32,741 nt of DNA, taken from assembly GCA_021782715.1 (NCBI GenBank), contig JAJXUR010000001.1, forward strand, positions 1 to 32,741, in the 5' to 3' direction. Every line of letters starts with the position of its first letter. Within the stretch, counting starts at the first letter, position 1. The notes under the pieces were generated by a model that did not search any database, was not told the DNA's origin, and worked only from the letters and a program-made list of their open reading frames with translations. The stretch comes from a bacterium. GTDB lineage: Bacteria; Patescibacteriota; Minisyncoccia; Phycocordibacterales; Phycocordibacteraceae. Below, in pieces: positions 21,209 through 29,541 of the stretch. Both the position numbers and the translations under genes were made by a program.

Positions 21209-22999
21209 ATGAAATATATTCTTACATCGGTGCTCGGCGTGGTGCTTCTCGGTTCGTTTGTTTCCGCGATGCCTGCATTCGCGACCGTGCCGCCTACGCT
21301 TGTGCTCTCGGCGACCGGGACTGGCGATAACGTTTTGATAACCGTTACCGGCGACCCGAAGGTGAGCGTCATTCTCTCGTACAACGAAGTCGGCTTCGGC
21401 CCGCAGATTACTTCGCTCGGCACGACCGATGCGAGCGGGTCCTTTTCTACGACGGTGTCGAGCGCGGCTTATGGCCTTACTTCTGGCACGCCGGTGAACG
21501 CTATCTTAAACGGCACGAGTGGACCGAAGTCGCCGACCGTCGCGTGGCCGGCCGTCACTTCGTCGAATGCTCTCGCACTGAGCCAGAATGCCGTCATAGT
21601 GAATGCTGGTTCTTCTGCGACGCTTGCCACGACGAATGGCGGTGGAACGGCGCTCTATGTCTCGAACAATTCGAATTCCTCGATCGCGAATGTCAGCATC
21701 AGCGGGACGCAGATTACTATCTCGGGGAATATCGCCGGCTCGACGACGGTTACTCTCTGTCAGGTGGGGAATACGACGGATTGCCCGAGCGTGTACGTGA
21801 CCGTCAAACCGGCGGGGACAGGACAACTTTCCTTGAGCCAGACGAATGCGACGGTCGTGAGCGGACAGAATCTCCCGATCACCGTGACCGGCGGTACCGG
21901 TGCATATCAGATTCTCAATAACTCGAATCCGAGCGTGATACAGGCGAGCGTCAACGGTTCGATACTTACGCTTACCACCGGCGTGGCGACCGGTTCTTCC
22001 TCAATTACGGTCTGTTCTTCCGATAATGCACTGTGCGGAGTGGTGGTGGCGACCGCAGGGAGTGCAAGCTCGGTCGCGATAACGTTCAGTACGACCGCTC
22101 CGGTTGTAGCCGTCAATCAAAATACCGCCGTGAATGTCTATGGCCCGTCCGGTGTGCAGTTTTACGTCTCTTCAAATTCGAACCCGAGCATCGTGCAAGC
22201 GAACCTCTCCGGGACAGTCCTCACGCTGACCGGCATTGCGGCTGGCTCCTCCTCGGTCACGGTGTGCGCGTCGACGGGCACGTGTGCACCGCTCACGGTG
22301 TCCGTTCAGAGCGCCGTAACGAGCGCAAGCATTGCACTCAGTCAGAACTTGCTTTCTCTGCTTTCGGGGCAGAACAGCACGGTAACCATCACCGGCGGCG
22401 AGCAGCCCTATTTCATGACCGGCGGGACGAGTTCAGTGTCGCAAGAGACGGCGAATGGCGGCACGCTCACGGTTTATGGCGTGGCAACCGGCACGTCGGA
22501 TGTGAACGTATGTTCCGCAGGCGGTGGTTGCGTCATGCTTGCCGTAACGGTGAACGGCGGTGGTACCGTGGCCGCGCCCGCGCCGGCTGCTGTGCCTGCT
22601 TTGGTGCCAATCGCTCCTGCACCGGCGACGGCGCCCGTCGTACCCGCTTACGTTTTCACCGCAGATCTGAAGCAGGGTTCGTCAGGTGCTGAAGTGATGG
22701 CGCTGCAGAGATTCCTCGCAGGGCAAGGCATACTCACGGCGACGCCGAATGGTTACTACGGCCCGCAGACGAAAGCCGCCGTCATAAAATTCCAAGCCGC
22801 GCACGGCGTGAGTCAGCTCGGCATCATCGGTCCCGCGACGCGTACGGCGCTTAATCAGATTGAGAATGCGAATGTCGCGAGCGGTGCTAATACGACCATA
22901 GCGACTATGACGCTTACCGAGCTCAGATCGGAGGTGCAATCACTTCAAGCCGAACTCACGCAGGCGCTCAGTCGTATCGCGCAACTGACCGGGCAATAG
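21209..22999 (+). CDS. Secreted repeat protein with peptidoglycan-binding domain (596 aa)
   Basis: Residues 1-25 are a signal peptide ending AMPAFA. After a first domain there are four repeats of about 80 residues (SLSQTNATVVSGQNLP-like start, SNSNPS turn, VATGSSSITVC end), probably Ig-like beta sandwiches. Each ends with two Cys spaced 5-7 residues apart (for example CASTGTC), suited to a disulfide. A Pro/Ala-rich linker, a peptidoglycan-binding domain (SSGAEVMALQRFLAGQGIL, YYGPQTKAAVIKFQ, IIGPATRTALNQ) and a short coiled coil (LRSEVQSLQAELTQ) follow. It probably attaches to the cell wall and displays the repeats. The frame extends upstream to 21149, but ATG 21209 gives the signal peptide. 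Confidence 0.88.
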   Translation: MKYILTSVLGVVLLGSFVSAMPAFATVPPTLVLSATGTGDNVLITVTGDPKVSVILSYNEVGFGPQITSLGTTDASGSFSTTVSSAAYGLTSGTPVNAILNGTSGPKSPTVAWPAVTSSNALALSQNAVIVNAGSSATLATTNGGGTALYVSNNSNSSIANVSISGTQITISGNIAGSTTVTLCQVGNTTDCPSVYVTVKPAGTGQLSLSQTNATVVSGQNLPITVTGGTGAYQILNNSNPSVIQASVNGSILTLTTGVATGSSSITVCSSDNALCGVVVATAGSASSVAITFSTTAPVVAVNQNTAVNVYGPSGVQFYVSSNSNPSIVQANLSGTVLTLTGIAAGSSSVTVCASTGTCAPLTVSVQSAVTSASIALSQNLLSLLSGQNSTVTITGGEQPYFMTGGTSSVSQETANGGTLTVYGVATGTSDVNVCSAGGGCVMLAVTVNGGGTVAAPAPAAVPALVPIAPAPATAPVVPAYVFTADLKQGSSGAEVMALQRFLAGQGILTATPNGYYGPQTKAAVIKFQAAHGVSQLGIIGPATRTALNQIENANVASGANTTIATMTLTELRSEVQSLQAELTQALSRIAQLTGQ

Positions 23000-23014
23000 G
23001 AGATTACGCCCGGT
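22988..23014. terminator. Possible bidirectional hairpin across two convergent stops
   Basis: ACCGGGC and GCCCGGT form a 7-bp stem with a 13-base loop that contains the stop codon of the secreted-protein gene; the stop of the transporter gene (23004) also lies in it. There is no T-tract. Confidence 0.35.
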
Positions 23015-24008
23015 GCTCTTCGAGGCCGTACCCGTGAACGACGGAGAGGAATACGGACAGCACGAGCGGTCCGAGTATGAAGCCGAGCGGCCCGAAGAAG
23101 AGGATACCGCCCAGGATAGAGAAGAGGACGAATATCGGCGAGACCGAACTGCCTTTCCCGAAGAAATATGAAGTGAGGATGTTGTCGACGAGGATGATAA
23201 TGAGGACGCCGGCGAGCGCCATGCCGAGAGCGCCAAGAGTGTCTCCACCGAGATAGAGGTAGAGGACAGCAGGGACGAATGCGAAGGGCGTCCCGAGACC
23301 AGGGATCGCTCCGACCACGCCGCCGATGCTGCTCCAGAGGATGGCATTCGGGATACCAAAGAGAGAGAACGCGATCCAGATGAGCGCCCAGCGGATAAGC
23401 GCGTTGAAGAAGGTTCCTTTTATGACTGATTGCACGGTCTGGTACATCTTGTCCATGATCTCTGTCGTCGCTTTCTTTCCGAAGGGGCTCACTTTGACGA
23501 GGTAGGCGAGCATGTCCTTTCCGTCACGGAGGAAGAAGAAGAGCGTGAGAAGCATCAGGAAGATCTCGAGGATGATGTAGAGCGTCTGATAGACGAGCGA
23601 GCCGAGGTTGTCCGAGATCATGACGAGCGCATTTCCCACAAATGAGTTTATATCGAACGTGAACGCCGGGAATATTTGTCGCAACGGGTTCTCGATCGCC
23701 GTCTGGATACTGCTTATGAATTGTGAACCGGCGGAAAGCCCCTGTGCTTCTTTGTAGATCTGCACCCCGAGGAAAAAGAGGGGAACGATGCAGAACGCGA
23801 GCGTCAGGGCGACCGTGAGCAGCGCGGCAAGATTTTTCCATCCGCCGAATATGTTCGTGAGGCGTTCATACGGCCGACGGAGAAATATCGTGAAGACGAT
23901 AGCGAGCGAGAGGAGAGGGAAGAATGGCGCGAAGACGAAGAGAAGAAGCAGAGAAACGGCTACGAAGAGCCCGGCAAGCGAGACGAGTTCCAGTCGGTCT
24001 TTCGGCAT
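23004..24008 (-). CDS. AI-2E family transporter (PerM-like membrane protein)
   Basis: This 334-residue protein has about seven to eight membrane segments in the AI-2E arrangement: a pair of helices at the N-terminus (LVSLAGLFVAVSLLLLFVFA), LRRPYERL, a soluble amphipathic middle, then ALIRWALIWIAFSLFGIPNA, GGVVGAIPGLGTPFAFVPAV and the end motif FGPLGFILGPLVLSVFL. Members have been linked to autoinducer-2 export or ion/proton antiport; the substrate cannot be read from the sequence. TAGGCT lies 6 bases before ATG on the minus strand. It is convergent with the secreted-protein gene, with four bases between the stops. Confidence 0.9.
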   Translation of the reverse strand: MPKDRLELVSLAGLFVAVSLLLLFVFAPFFPLLSLAIVFTIFLRRPYERLTNIFGGWKNLAALLTVALTLAFCIVPLFFLGVQIYKEAQGLSAGSQFISSIQTAIENPLRQIFPAFTFDINSFVGNALVMISDNLGSLVYQTLYIILEIFLMLLTLFFFLRDGKDMLAYLVKVSPFGKKATTEIMDKMYQTVQSVIKGTFFNALIRWALIWIAFSLFGIPNAILWSSIGGVVGAIPGLGTPFAFVPAVLYLYLGGDTLGALGMALAGVLIIILVDNILTSYFFGKGSSVSPIFVLFSILGGILFFGPLGFILGPLVLSVFLSVVHGYGLEEHRA

Positions 24009-24070
24009 ACCCGTAGCCTAGCACAGAGGTGCTATCATAGAGGGCAGTTACCAGAGTAATAGTATTGCCT

Positions 24071-24349
24071 ATGTGGGGAAATCAGTATGGGTATCAACAG
24101 ATGATGGACTACGGGAACGGGTACGGCGCCGGTAGCGAGGTGTTGCATGTACTCTTCGCTCTCTTCTGGATCGTCGTCCTTATCGCGATTATCGCAGCGG
24201 CCGTCCGCGCGTTGCGTGGGAAGCCGGTGTGGCACTGCCACGGCTGTCTCCACGGAGATGCGGCGATGAATCTCCTCCGCGAGCGCTACGTGAACGGAGA
24301 AATAGATCATAAGGAGTTCGAGGAGAAGAAAAAGGCACTCGCTGAATAA
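24071..24349 (+). CDS. Small membrane protein with SHOCT domain
   Basis: This 92-residue protein has a Gly/Tyr/Met-rich start (MWGNQYGYQQMMDYGNGYGA), one membrane segment (VLFALFWIVVLIAIIAAAVR), a CHGCLHGD turn with two Cys and two His that could bind metal, and a C-terminal SHOCT motif (LLRERYVNGEIDHKEFEEKK). SHOCT domains are short helical pairs found at protein ends; their function is unclear. TAGTAT lies 5 bases upstream. The frame is open from 24065, but ATG 24071 is the first ATG. It ends before a terminator. Confidence 0.8.
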   Translation: MWGNQYGYQQMMDYGNGYGAGSEVLHVLFALFWIVVLIAIIAAAVRALRGKPVWHCHGCLHGDAAMNLLRERYVNGEIDHKEFEEKKKALAE

Positions 24350-24366
24350 GCGAAGGCGGGTGATAT

Positions 24367-24395
24367 GAAAGAGCCGGCGGTGAGCCGGCTCTTTC
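24367..24395. terminator. 12-bp hairpin between convergent genes
   Basis: GAAAGAGCCGGC, loop GGTGA, GCCGGCTCTTTC. It is placed between the SHOCT gene and the end of the NqrB-reductase fusion gene, so it may serve both. Confidence 0.75.
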
Positions 24396-24425
24396 GTTAT
24401 CCTGCATCCTGTCCTTGCGTGCTTC

Positions 24426-25940
24426 TCAGGCGAAACCGGGGAAATAGTCCGTCTTGATGTGGAGACGCGATACGCCCATGTCTTGCAGTGTCGCTGTAAA
24501 CGCTTCCACCATGCCGTGCGGGCCTGAGATATAGAAGATGCGGTCTTCGTAGTCGGGGATCTCCTTCTTGATGAGTTCGGCGTTTATGGGCCCGCGGTAC
24601 GTACCGGGCATTGGCGCGGGCTCATTGGTGAGCGCATAGACGGTCTTCATGCCGATTACGGTCGCAGCGTTGTCGAAGACGTCTTTGTAGGCTATTTCCG
24701 AAGCGAGCTTGTTCGAATAAAGGAGTACGACGGAGCGCGGGTCTTTTGTATCGACCAAGTGCTGCACCATACTGCGGAACGGCGTGACGCCGATACCGCC
24801 GGCCATGAAGGCGAGTTTCTTCTTCGTATTTCTCGGTAGGACGAAGTCGCCGGCGACGTGCGACACGGAGATCTGGTCGCGCTCTTTCATCGCCCAGAGC
24901 GCCCGTTTGAAGCTGCTGGCCGGTTTGTAGAATTTCACGCCGAGACGCACCGTGTCTTCGGTCGGTGCGGAGGCGATGGTGAAGAAACGCCGGTTGCCGC
25001 GATCGTCATGGAACCGATGAGGAAGCGTCCATTCCACGTATTGCCCCGGATGGAAGGCAAGCGAACGATCCGGTGCGAATTTGAATTCGAACGTACCGTC
25101 GGCGAGCTCTTTCTTTTCGAGCAAGGTCAGCATGAAGCGGCCTTTCGGACTGACGACATAGACGAAAATGTTGCCGATGAGGAGAGCGAGCTCCGGTGTG
25201 AAGTAGAGCGAGCCGATGTGGACGTTCGGTGCGAAAAGGAAGCCGACGATGGCGCCGTAGAGTACCCGGAGCCAGCGGGAGGGCGGCATCGTCAGCGGTT
25301 CGGTGAGCATCACGAAAGCGAGGAAGAATATTGCCGAGTGGAGGATGGTCTGCTTGATGGGCGTCGTGTAGTCGATACTCGTGGTCGTGAGGGCGATGGT
25401 GATGAATGCGGTGATGAGGAAAGCGATGACGAGGTCGAAGCGATGGATCTTGCGTACGATGAGCAGGCCGCCGAGGAAGACGAACGGAAGAAGCGGCAGG
25501 TTGCCGCCGACCCACCAGCTCGCTGCTTGGCCGATGACGAGCGCGGAGAGCGCGACGCCGAAGGCGGCCGGATTGAAGATATGCTTCTTGCCGATAGCGA
25601 AGATGAACTTGGATGCCATCGCCCATGCTGCCGCGAAGATGAGGAAGCCGACACCAGCGTAGTCGGTCGGCGCGACCGGCGTGATGAGGAGGGCGAGGAT
25701 AAGGCCGGTGATATAGAGCGACTCAATGTTCGGTAGCGCGCCGAACCCTTTCACGAACGCCATGTTCACGACCCAGCAGGTCGCGAGGATAAGCAGTGTC
25801 GAGAAGGCGAGATCGCCCGGGCTATAGGGGAGGATATTGAAAAAGCCGAAGACAGCCGCCGCGACCAGCAGCGTGATGAGGTAGTAGAGCACGAGTCGAT
25901 ACATCGTGATCTTGTTGAGGAAGTCGTCGATGAATTTCAT
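24426..25940 (-). CDS. NqrB/RnfD-like membrane domain fused to a ferredoxin-NAD(P)H reductase domain
   Basis: Residues 1 to about 275 hold around nine membrane helices of the NqrB/RnfD type (KHIFNPAAFGVALSALVIG, MLTEPLTMPPSRWLRVLYGA). Residues 280-504 are an FNR domain: HPGQYVEWTLPHRF, the FAD motif RRFFTIAS, the nucleotide-binding GGIGVTPFRSM, and an IFYISGPHGMVEAF end. The product could pass electrons from NAD(P)H through flavins across the membrane. I see no SGAT flavinylation motif in the membrane part, so any covalent FMN would be on the partner. Three bases separate it from the upstream FMN-binding protein gene, which indicates one operon. Confidence 0.88.
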   Translation of the reverse strand: MKFIDDFLNKITMYRLVLYYLITLLVAAAVFGFFNILPYSPGDLAFSTLLILATCWVVNMAFVKGFGALPNIESLYITGLILALLITPVAPTDYAGVGFLIFAAAWAMASKFIFAIGKKHIFNPAAFGVALSALVIGQAASWWVGGNLPLLPFVFLGGLLIVRKIHRFDLVIAFLITAFITIALTTTSIDYTTPIKQTILHSAIFFLAFVMLTEPLTMPPSRWLRVLYGAIVGFLFAPNVHIGSLYFTPELALLIGNIFVYVVSPKGRFMLTLLEKKELADGTFEFKFAPDRSLAFHPGQYVEWTLPHRFHDDRGNRRFFTIASAPTEDTVRLGVKFYKPASSFKRALWAMKERDQISVSHVAGDFVLPRNTKKKLAFMAGGIGVTPFRSMVQHLVDTKDPRSVVLLYSNKLASEIAYKDVFDNAATVIGMKTVYALTNEPAPMPGTYRGPINAELIKKEIPDYEDRIFYISGPHGMVEAFTATLQDMGVSRLHIKTDYFPGFA

Positions 25941-25943
25941 GAA

Positions 25944-26699
25944 TTAGTTTTTCGCGAGTGCGAGCGCCGAAACGAGCGATTGCTGGAATGCCTGACTGGT
26001 GAAGGTCGCTCCCGAGACGCCGTCTATCTGCGCGCTCTGGGCCTGGATAGCTTCTTGCGTGAGGAGCGGCATCGCCTGGCTATTGATGTACACTGAATTG
26101 GAATGCGTGTTCGGGTACTGTAAGAATTGTACATCAGCGAGCTGGCCATTTTTCACTACCGCCTTCACCTGGACCGTGCCGTAGTAGGCATCAGCGGGGC
26201 TGCCGGTGTAAGAGCCGTCCGCATATATGCCGGCGGGTTTTTGTGGCGCCGGCGTCGCGGCGGGAAGGGTCGGTTTCGACGGTGTCTGCGCCGGCGCCGT
26301 CTGTGATTGTGCCGCCGCCGGTGCCGAGCTTGAGCCGGTTATCTGCGCGAGCGTCTGGAGGAGTGCGTCGTTGGCGGCCTGGTAGGACTGCCCGGGAGAT
26401 GTCTCGCCCGCGGGGACCCACCCGTGCGAACCGGGAATGGTTCTCGCGACTGAACCAGTGCCGCCTGAGTGCTGCCACAATGCGTAGACGATCGAGACGA
26501 CGATGAGCCCGAACGACAGGGAGAATTTTTTGCCGGCAAACGGATGTGCCGCGACGGCAGCCGTCGCGGCATCCGTGAAGGCATCATTCACCTCGGGCTC
26601 GCTCCAGCCATTCTTCCGGAGTGATTGCCGTATCCCGTCACGGGAGATACCGGCGGAGAGCTGGGTGCGAACGAAAGCGGCCAATTTCTGATTTTGCAT
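25944..26699 (-). CDS. Membrane-anchored FMN-binding domain protein (flavinylation motif SGAT)
   Basis: The N-terminal 45 residues form a small helical module (FVRTQLSAGISRDGIRQSLR, then a GW turn) that I recall from other CPR membrane proteins. A membrane segment lies at about 60-75, followed by a Pro/Ala/Gln-rich linker (120-155) and an FMN_bind domain (157-250). That domain contains DGVSGATFTS, in which Thr232 corresponds to the residue that receives FMN by a phosphodiester bond in NqrC and RnfG. ApbE, partly encoded at 32,289, is the enzyme that makes this bond. It is followed by the NqrB-reductase fusion 3 bases on. A TATAGA box is 7 bases upstream of the start. Confidence 0.88.
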   Translation of the reverse strand: MQNQKLAAFVRTQLSAGISRDGIRQSLRKNGWSEPEVNDAFTDAATAAVAAHPFAGKKFSLSFGLIVVSIVYALWQHSGGTGSVARTIPGSHGWVPAGETSPGQSYQAANDALLQTLAQITGSSSAPAAAQSQTAPAQTPSKPTLPAATPAPQKPAGIYADGSYTGSPADAYYGTVQVKAVVKNGQLADVQFLQYPNTHSNSVYINSQAMPLLTQEAIQAQSAQIDGVSGATFTSQAFQQSLVSALALAKN

Positions 26700-26706
26700 G
26701 GTTATA

Positions 26707-26712
26707 TCTATA
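26707..26712 (-). promoter_or_regulatory. -10 box TATAGA before the FMN-binding protein gene
   Basis: On the minus strand TATAGA ends 7 bases before ATG 26699. It gives this two-gene unit a possible promoter of its own apart from the sigma-factor operon upstream. Confidence 0.45.
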
Positions 26713-26738
26713 GATACACAGGGCGGGCGGTATTTATT

Positions 26739-27446
26739 TCACTTACGGTCGGTCACCAGGCGGACGCCGTAGGCATATACGATGTTGTTCTTGATCTGCC
26801 CGGCGACGTAGACTTTCTCACCGATTGTGAGTGTGCTCGTGCTGAACCCGAGAGGCGGCACGATGGACCAGGTACCCTCGTCGGAATCGCGATCAGTGTC
26901 GTTATGCGAAATGACGAAGTATGTCGCTGTGATGGCGGTGATGTCGCCGCGGTAGACGCCTTGTTCCACATGCGAGTCATGAACCTGCTCGTACCACGAC
27001 CCGAGGATCGGAAGCTCGTCCTTGTCGGCAGCGGAGAGGAGCGAGGCGTGGAGCGGGGTGAAGCCGATAATCGTACTGCCGACGATGCCAAGTATGAGTA
27101 GCCACAAGAAGATGCGAAGGAGCGGGAATCGGTAGGAAAAATCGAACCGGCGCACGAGCATCTCGAGGACGACGACACAGGCGATGAAGATCAAAAGCGA
27201 CGTCCACGGGAAGAGTGCGACGAAGGCGCCGATGCCGTGCTCGCCGAATTCAAGCAGGTACCCGACGCCGCTCTCATGGACGCTGAAGAAAAGGAAACTG
27301 AGCGCGAAGAGCGCGCCGGCGAGCATGATGAGAGCCGCCGCCCCGACAAGAGCGGCGCGGGATAGGAAATACGCTCGCGAGTGCATGGGGACACCGTCGT
27401 GTATCTTCTCGAGTATCTTTTCTTGGATGTTAGGTTCCTTCAACAT
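26739..27446 (-). CDS. Membrane protein next to an ECF sigma factor, possible anti-sigma factor (235 aa)
   Basis: The N-terminal 25 residues are cytoplasmic (MLKEPNIQEKILEKIHDGVP, a helix). Three membrane segments follow (about 30-52, 75-95 and 108-130). The C-terminal part of about 100 residues is outside and begins EQGVYRGDITAITATYFVIS; its strands (GEKVYVAGQIKNNIVYAYGV) suggest a small beta barrel, perhaps OB-like. No family is recognised. Its ATG overlaps the last 17 bases of the sigma gene, the usual position of an anti-sigma factor, and the short cytoplasmic helix could hold the sigma factor; this role is inferred from position only. Confidence 0.65.
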   Translation of the reverse strand: MLKEPNIQEKILEKIHDGVPMHSRAYFLSRAALVGAAALIMLAGALFALSFLFFSVHESGVGYLLEFGEHGIGAFVALFPWTSLLIFIACVVVLEMLVRRFDFSYRFPLLRIFLWLLILGIVGSTIIGFTPLHASLLSAADKDELPILGSWYEQVHDSHVEQGVYRGDITAITATYFVISHNDTDRDSDEGTWSIVPPLGFSTSTLTIGEKVYVAGQIKNNIVYAYGVRLVTDRK

Positions 27447-27987
27447 ATTTTTTCAGTGCTTCACGTGCGCGGTGGAGGCGGATGCCGACGGTCCCGATAG
27501 GCACGTGGAGCACTTCGGCGATCTCCTGGTAGCTCAAGTGCTCGAGGTAATAGAGGATGATGACTTCGCGGTAGGCTGAGGTGAGTGCGTCGAGTCCGCG
27601 GTCGACCAAGCGCTTCGCCTCTTCGCGTTCTTCGCTCTCGGCCGGGTCGATCTCATAGGCAGTGTGCGCCGAGAGCGTGTCGAGGTCGACGGTGATGAAC
27701 GGCCGACGGCTGTCGTACCGGAGTGCGTTCGCGAACAGGTTGTGCGCGATACGGTAGATCCAGGGCGAGAACGGGCGTGTCGTGTCGAAACTCTTGATGT
27801 TCTGATACACCCGGATGAACACCTCTTGGACGACGTCCTCGATGGGGGCGTCCGCTGCGAGGAACTTCCTGCCATAGCGAAGGAGCTTCGGCAAGTACCT
27901 ATTCATAAGTACACCGAAAGCCTGCTCATTCTTTCCCTGCACCAGGACGGCAAGCTCTGCATCGGTCTTCTGGCTCAGGGCCTCCAT
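27430..27987 (-). CDS. ECF-type RNA polymerase sigma factor
   Basis: This 185-residue protein has region 2 (AFGVLMNRYLPKLLRYGRKF, IEDVVQEVFIRVYQNIKSFD, FSPWIYRIAHNLFANALR) and region 4 (ALTSAYREVIILYYLEHLSY, then QEIAEVLHVPIGTVGIRLHR). No region 1 or 3 is present, which defines the ECF group. Such factors turn on a small set of genes after a signal at the membrane. The neighbouring FMN-binding/NqrB-reductase genes on the same strand are candidate targets, although no shared promoter motif was established. TATACT lies 6 bases before the start. Confidence 0.93.
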   Translation of the reverse strand: MEALSQKTDAELAVLVQGKNEQAFGVLMNRYLPKLLRYGRKFLAADAPIEDVVQEVFIRVYQNIKSFDTTRPFSPWIYRIAHNLFANALRYDSRRPFITVDLDTLSAHTAYEIDPAESEEREEAKRLVDRGLDALTSAYREVIILYYLEHLSYQEIAEVLHVPIGTVGIRLHRAREALKKYVEGT

Positions 27988-27993
27988 ACGTTT

Positions 27994-27999
27994 AGTATA
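27994..27999 (-). promoter_or_regulatory. -10 box TATACT before the ECF sigma factor gene
   Basis: On the minus strand TATACT ends 6 bases before ATG 27987. GAAAC (minus strand, about 22 bases further upstream) hints at an ECF -35, but the spacing is too long for a typical one. Confidence 0.5.
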
Positions 28000-28066
28000 A
28001 CGCGGCGACTGAAATATACTTCTCGTTTCGGTGTATCACTAGTAGTACGTCAACGAAGGAGGACCT

Positions 28067-28474
28067 ATGGATACACCCAATCACCATGAACATCCTGAAT
28101 TATGGTTTCGGCCGAGTCCGGCCCTTCCTTTCGATGTTCTTTCGAAGTTCCTTGGTCAAGAAGCCTTGACCGTGACGCATCGGCTCGGAAAACGCGACGG
28201 AACCCATCCGAAAGGATATGTTCCCGGTACCGTGGCGACCCTGCGTCTGTTCGATGATGTTCGTCGAGAGCATATGTGTAAACGAGTGCGCATTACCGGA
28301 ATCACCAGCAAGCCGCTTTGCGAGTTCGACGGTTCTGAACTGGGAAACGGTGCGTGCCACTCTATGGACTGGCAGTCGCTGCAGCGCGATCTCACCTTCT
28401 TCGAAGGAAGACCGGTTGCGCCAGAGGAACTGGTCAGTAGTGTCGAATTCACCTACCTCAACCATGAAGGATGA
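28067..28474 (+). CDS. ASCH-like small protein (135 aa)
   Basis: The protein starts MDTPNHHEHPELWF and has a core VPGTVATLRLFDDVR, KRVRITGITSKPLCEFDG and LTFFEGRPVAPEELVSSVEF that recalls the beta strands of ASCH/PUA-like domains; it is more divergent than the ASCH protein at 419. The role is unknown. This is one of the few genes with a strong Shine-Dalgarno (AAGGAGGA ending 5 bases before ATG). The shikimate-dehydrogenase-like gene follows 4 bases after the stop, with GAAGGA in the last codons of this gene as its ribosome site, so the two form an operon. Confidence 0.6.
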   Translation: MDTPNHHEHPELWFRPSPALPFDVLSKFLGQEALTVTHRLGKRDGTHPKGYVPGTVATLRLFDDVRREHMCKRVRITGITSKPLCEFDGSELGNGACHSMDWQSLQRDLTFFEGRPVAPEELVSSVEFTYLNHEG

Positions 28475-28478
28475 ACCT

Positions 28479-29492
28479 ATGAATCTCTCAACACTCGTAC
28501 GCGAAGGAGTCGCGCATATCGCGCAGCTGCCTCCCCGTAACTGGCGGGACATCGCGACAACGCGGTTCCTCTCGGTACCGCTCATCGCCGAAGATTACCC
28601 GGCGAAAACGGCGGCGATGTGGAATGCTGCTTATGCGGCTCTCGATATGCCGGATCGGAATATGATGCTCGTCGCTGACCCGAAAGATCTCGATCAGATC
28701 ATGTCCGCATTACGGGCGGATCCGAGGTATCAGGGCGGGGGCGCCGGTATCGGCTTCAAAGAGGCAGTGCTCCCGTATCTCGACGACATGACCCCTCTCG
28801 CGAGAGCGATGGGCGCCGTCAACATCATCAAGAAGGATAGTCACGGTCGGCTCGTTGGCGACAATACCGATGGTGCCGGGTACGCGCAGAGTCTCGAGGA
28901 AGCGCTCGTCGGGAATGGCATCGCCATGAAAGATGCGCGCATCCTCATGCTCGGTGCGGGGGGAAGCGGGCGAGCGATCGCCTTCGCGCTCGCCGACAGG
29001 GGAGCGCGCCTGGTTATCCTTAATCGGACCGAAGCAAAAGCACGGGAACTGTCTGAAACGCTGAACCGCTATTTCGGCAGGACGGTCGCATCAGGCGGTG
29101 CTCGAGAGCTCCTTCCTTCGGTACTCGTCGAGACAGATGCAATAGTGTCGGTCATCGACGATGCGGTATCACCGCTCGATGCCTATTCGACGATTGGTGT
29201 CATGGAGTTGCCGGTTACGCGAGAGTCGATTGAACGGAATCGTATCGACACGGAGCATCTTCTCGAGAAGCTCAGCCGCACCGTCATCATTTCGGATATT
29301 CGTATCCGTAAAGGGCCGACGGCGATGCTCTCTCAAGCAAAGGAGCTCGGATTCCGGACGCTCGACGGGATACCGATGGTCGTGAATCAAGGTATCGAAG
29401 CTTTTCGGTGGCTCTATAGCGCGATATCGTTGCCCCGCGGCGCGGGGCAGGCAGATATGGCACGGGTTATGCACGCGGCTGCGGCAGCATAG
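28479..29492 (+). CDS. Shikimate/quinate 5-dehydrogenase-like protein
   Basis: This 337-residue protein has the shikimate dehydrogenase plan: a substrate domain with IGFKEAVLPYLDD (Lys in the place of the catalytic Lys) and AMGAVNIIKK, the motif GDNTDGAGY (GxNTDG), the nucleotide-binding loop LGAGGSGRAIAFALAD, NRTEAKARELSE (NADP-type Arg) and a C-terminal helix IPMVVNQGIEAFRWLY. It is longer than typical AroE (about 270), and the usual N-terminal SLSP site is not conserved (FLSVPLIAEDYP). No other shikimate-pathway gene is in the window, so the substrate is open. The start at ATG 28479 has GAAGGA 7 bases before it. A terminator follows. Confidence 0.82.
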   Translation: MNLSTLVREGVAHIAQLPPRNWRDIATTRFLSVPLIAEDYPAKTAAMWNAAYAALDMPDRNMMLVADPKDLDQIMSALRADPRYQGGGAGIGFKEAVLPYLDDMTPLARAMGAVNIIKKDSHGRLVGDNTDGAGYAQSLEEALVGNGIAMKDARILMLGAGGSGRAIAFALADRGARLVILNRTEAKARELSETLNRYFGRTVASGGARELLPSVLVETDAIVSVIDDAVSPLDAYSTIGVMELPVTRESIERNRIDTEHLLEKLSRTVIISDIRIRKGPTAMLSQAKELGFRTLDGIPMVVNQGIEAFRWLYSAISLPRGAGQADMARVMHAAAAA

Positions 29493-29506
29493 GAACGCGT
29501 CGTTTG

Positions 29507-29536
29507 CGGCCGGCTCTCATGAGTCGGCCGTTTTTT
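29507..29536 (+). terminator. Rho-independent terminator after the shikimate-dehydrogenase-like gene
   Basis: CGGCCGGCTC and GAGTCGGCCG form a 10-bp stem (with one G-T pair) around TCAT, followed by six T. It also precedes the end of the convergent dehydrogenase gene. Confidence 0.88.
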
Positions 29537-29541
29537 ATTGG

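Noticed and set aside
24858..25736. 292-aa plus-strand frame opposite the NqrB-reductase gene
   Set aside because: Its composition is extreme (mostly Glu, Asp and Arg), as expected from the reverse complement of membrane-helix codons.
24426..25940. Covalent FMN site in the NqrB-like domain
   Set aside because: No SGAT-type or similar Thr motif was found in the membrane part; only the separate FMN-binding protein has one.
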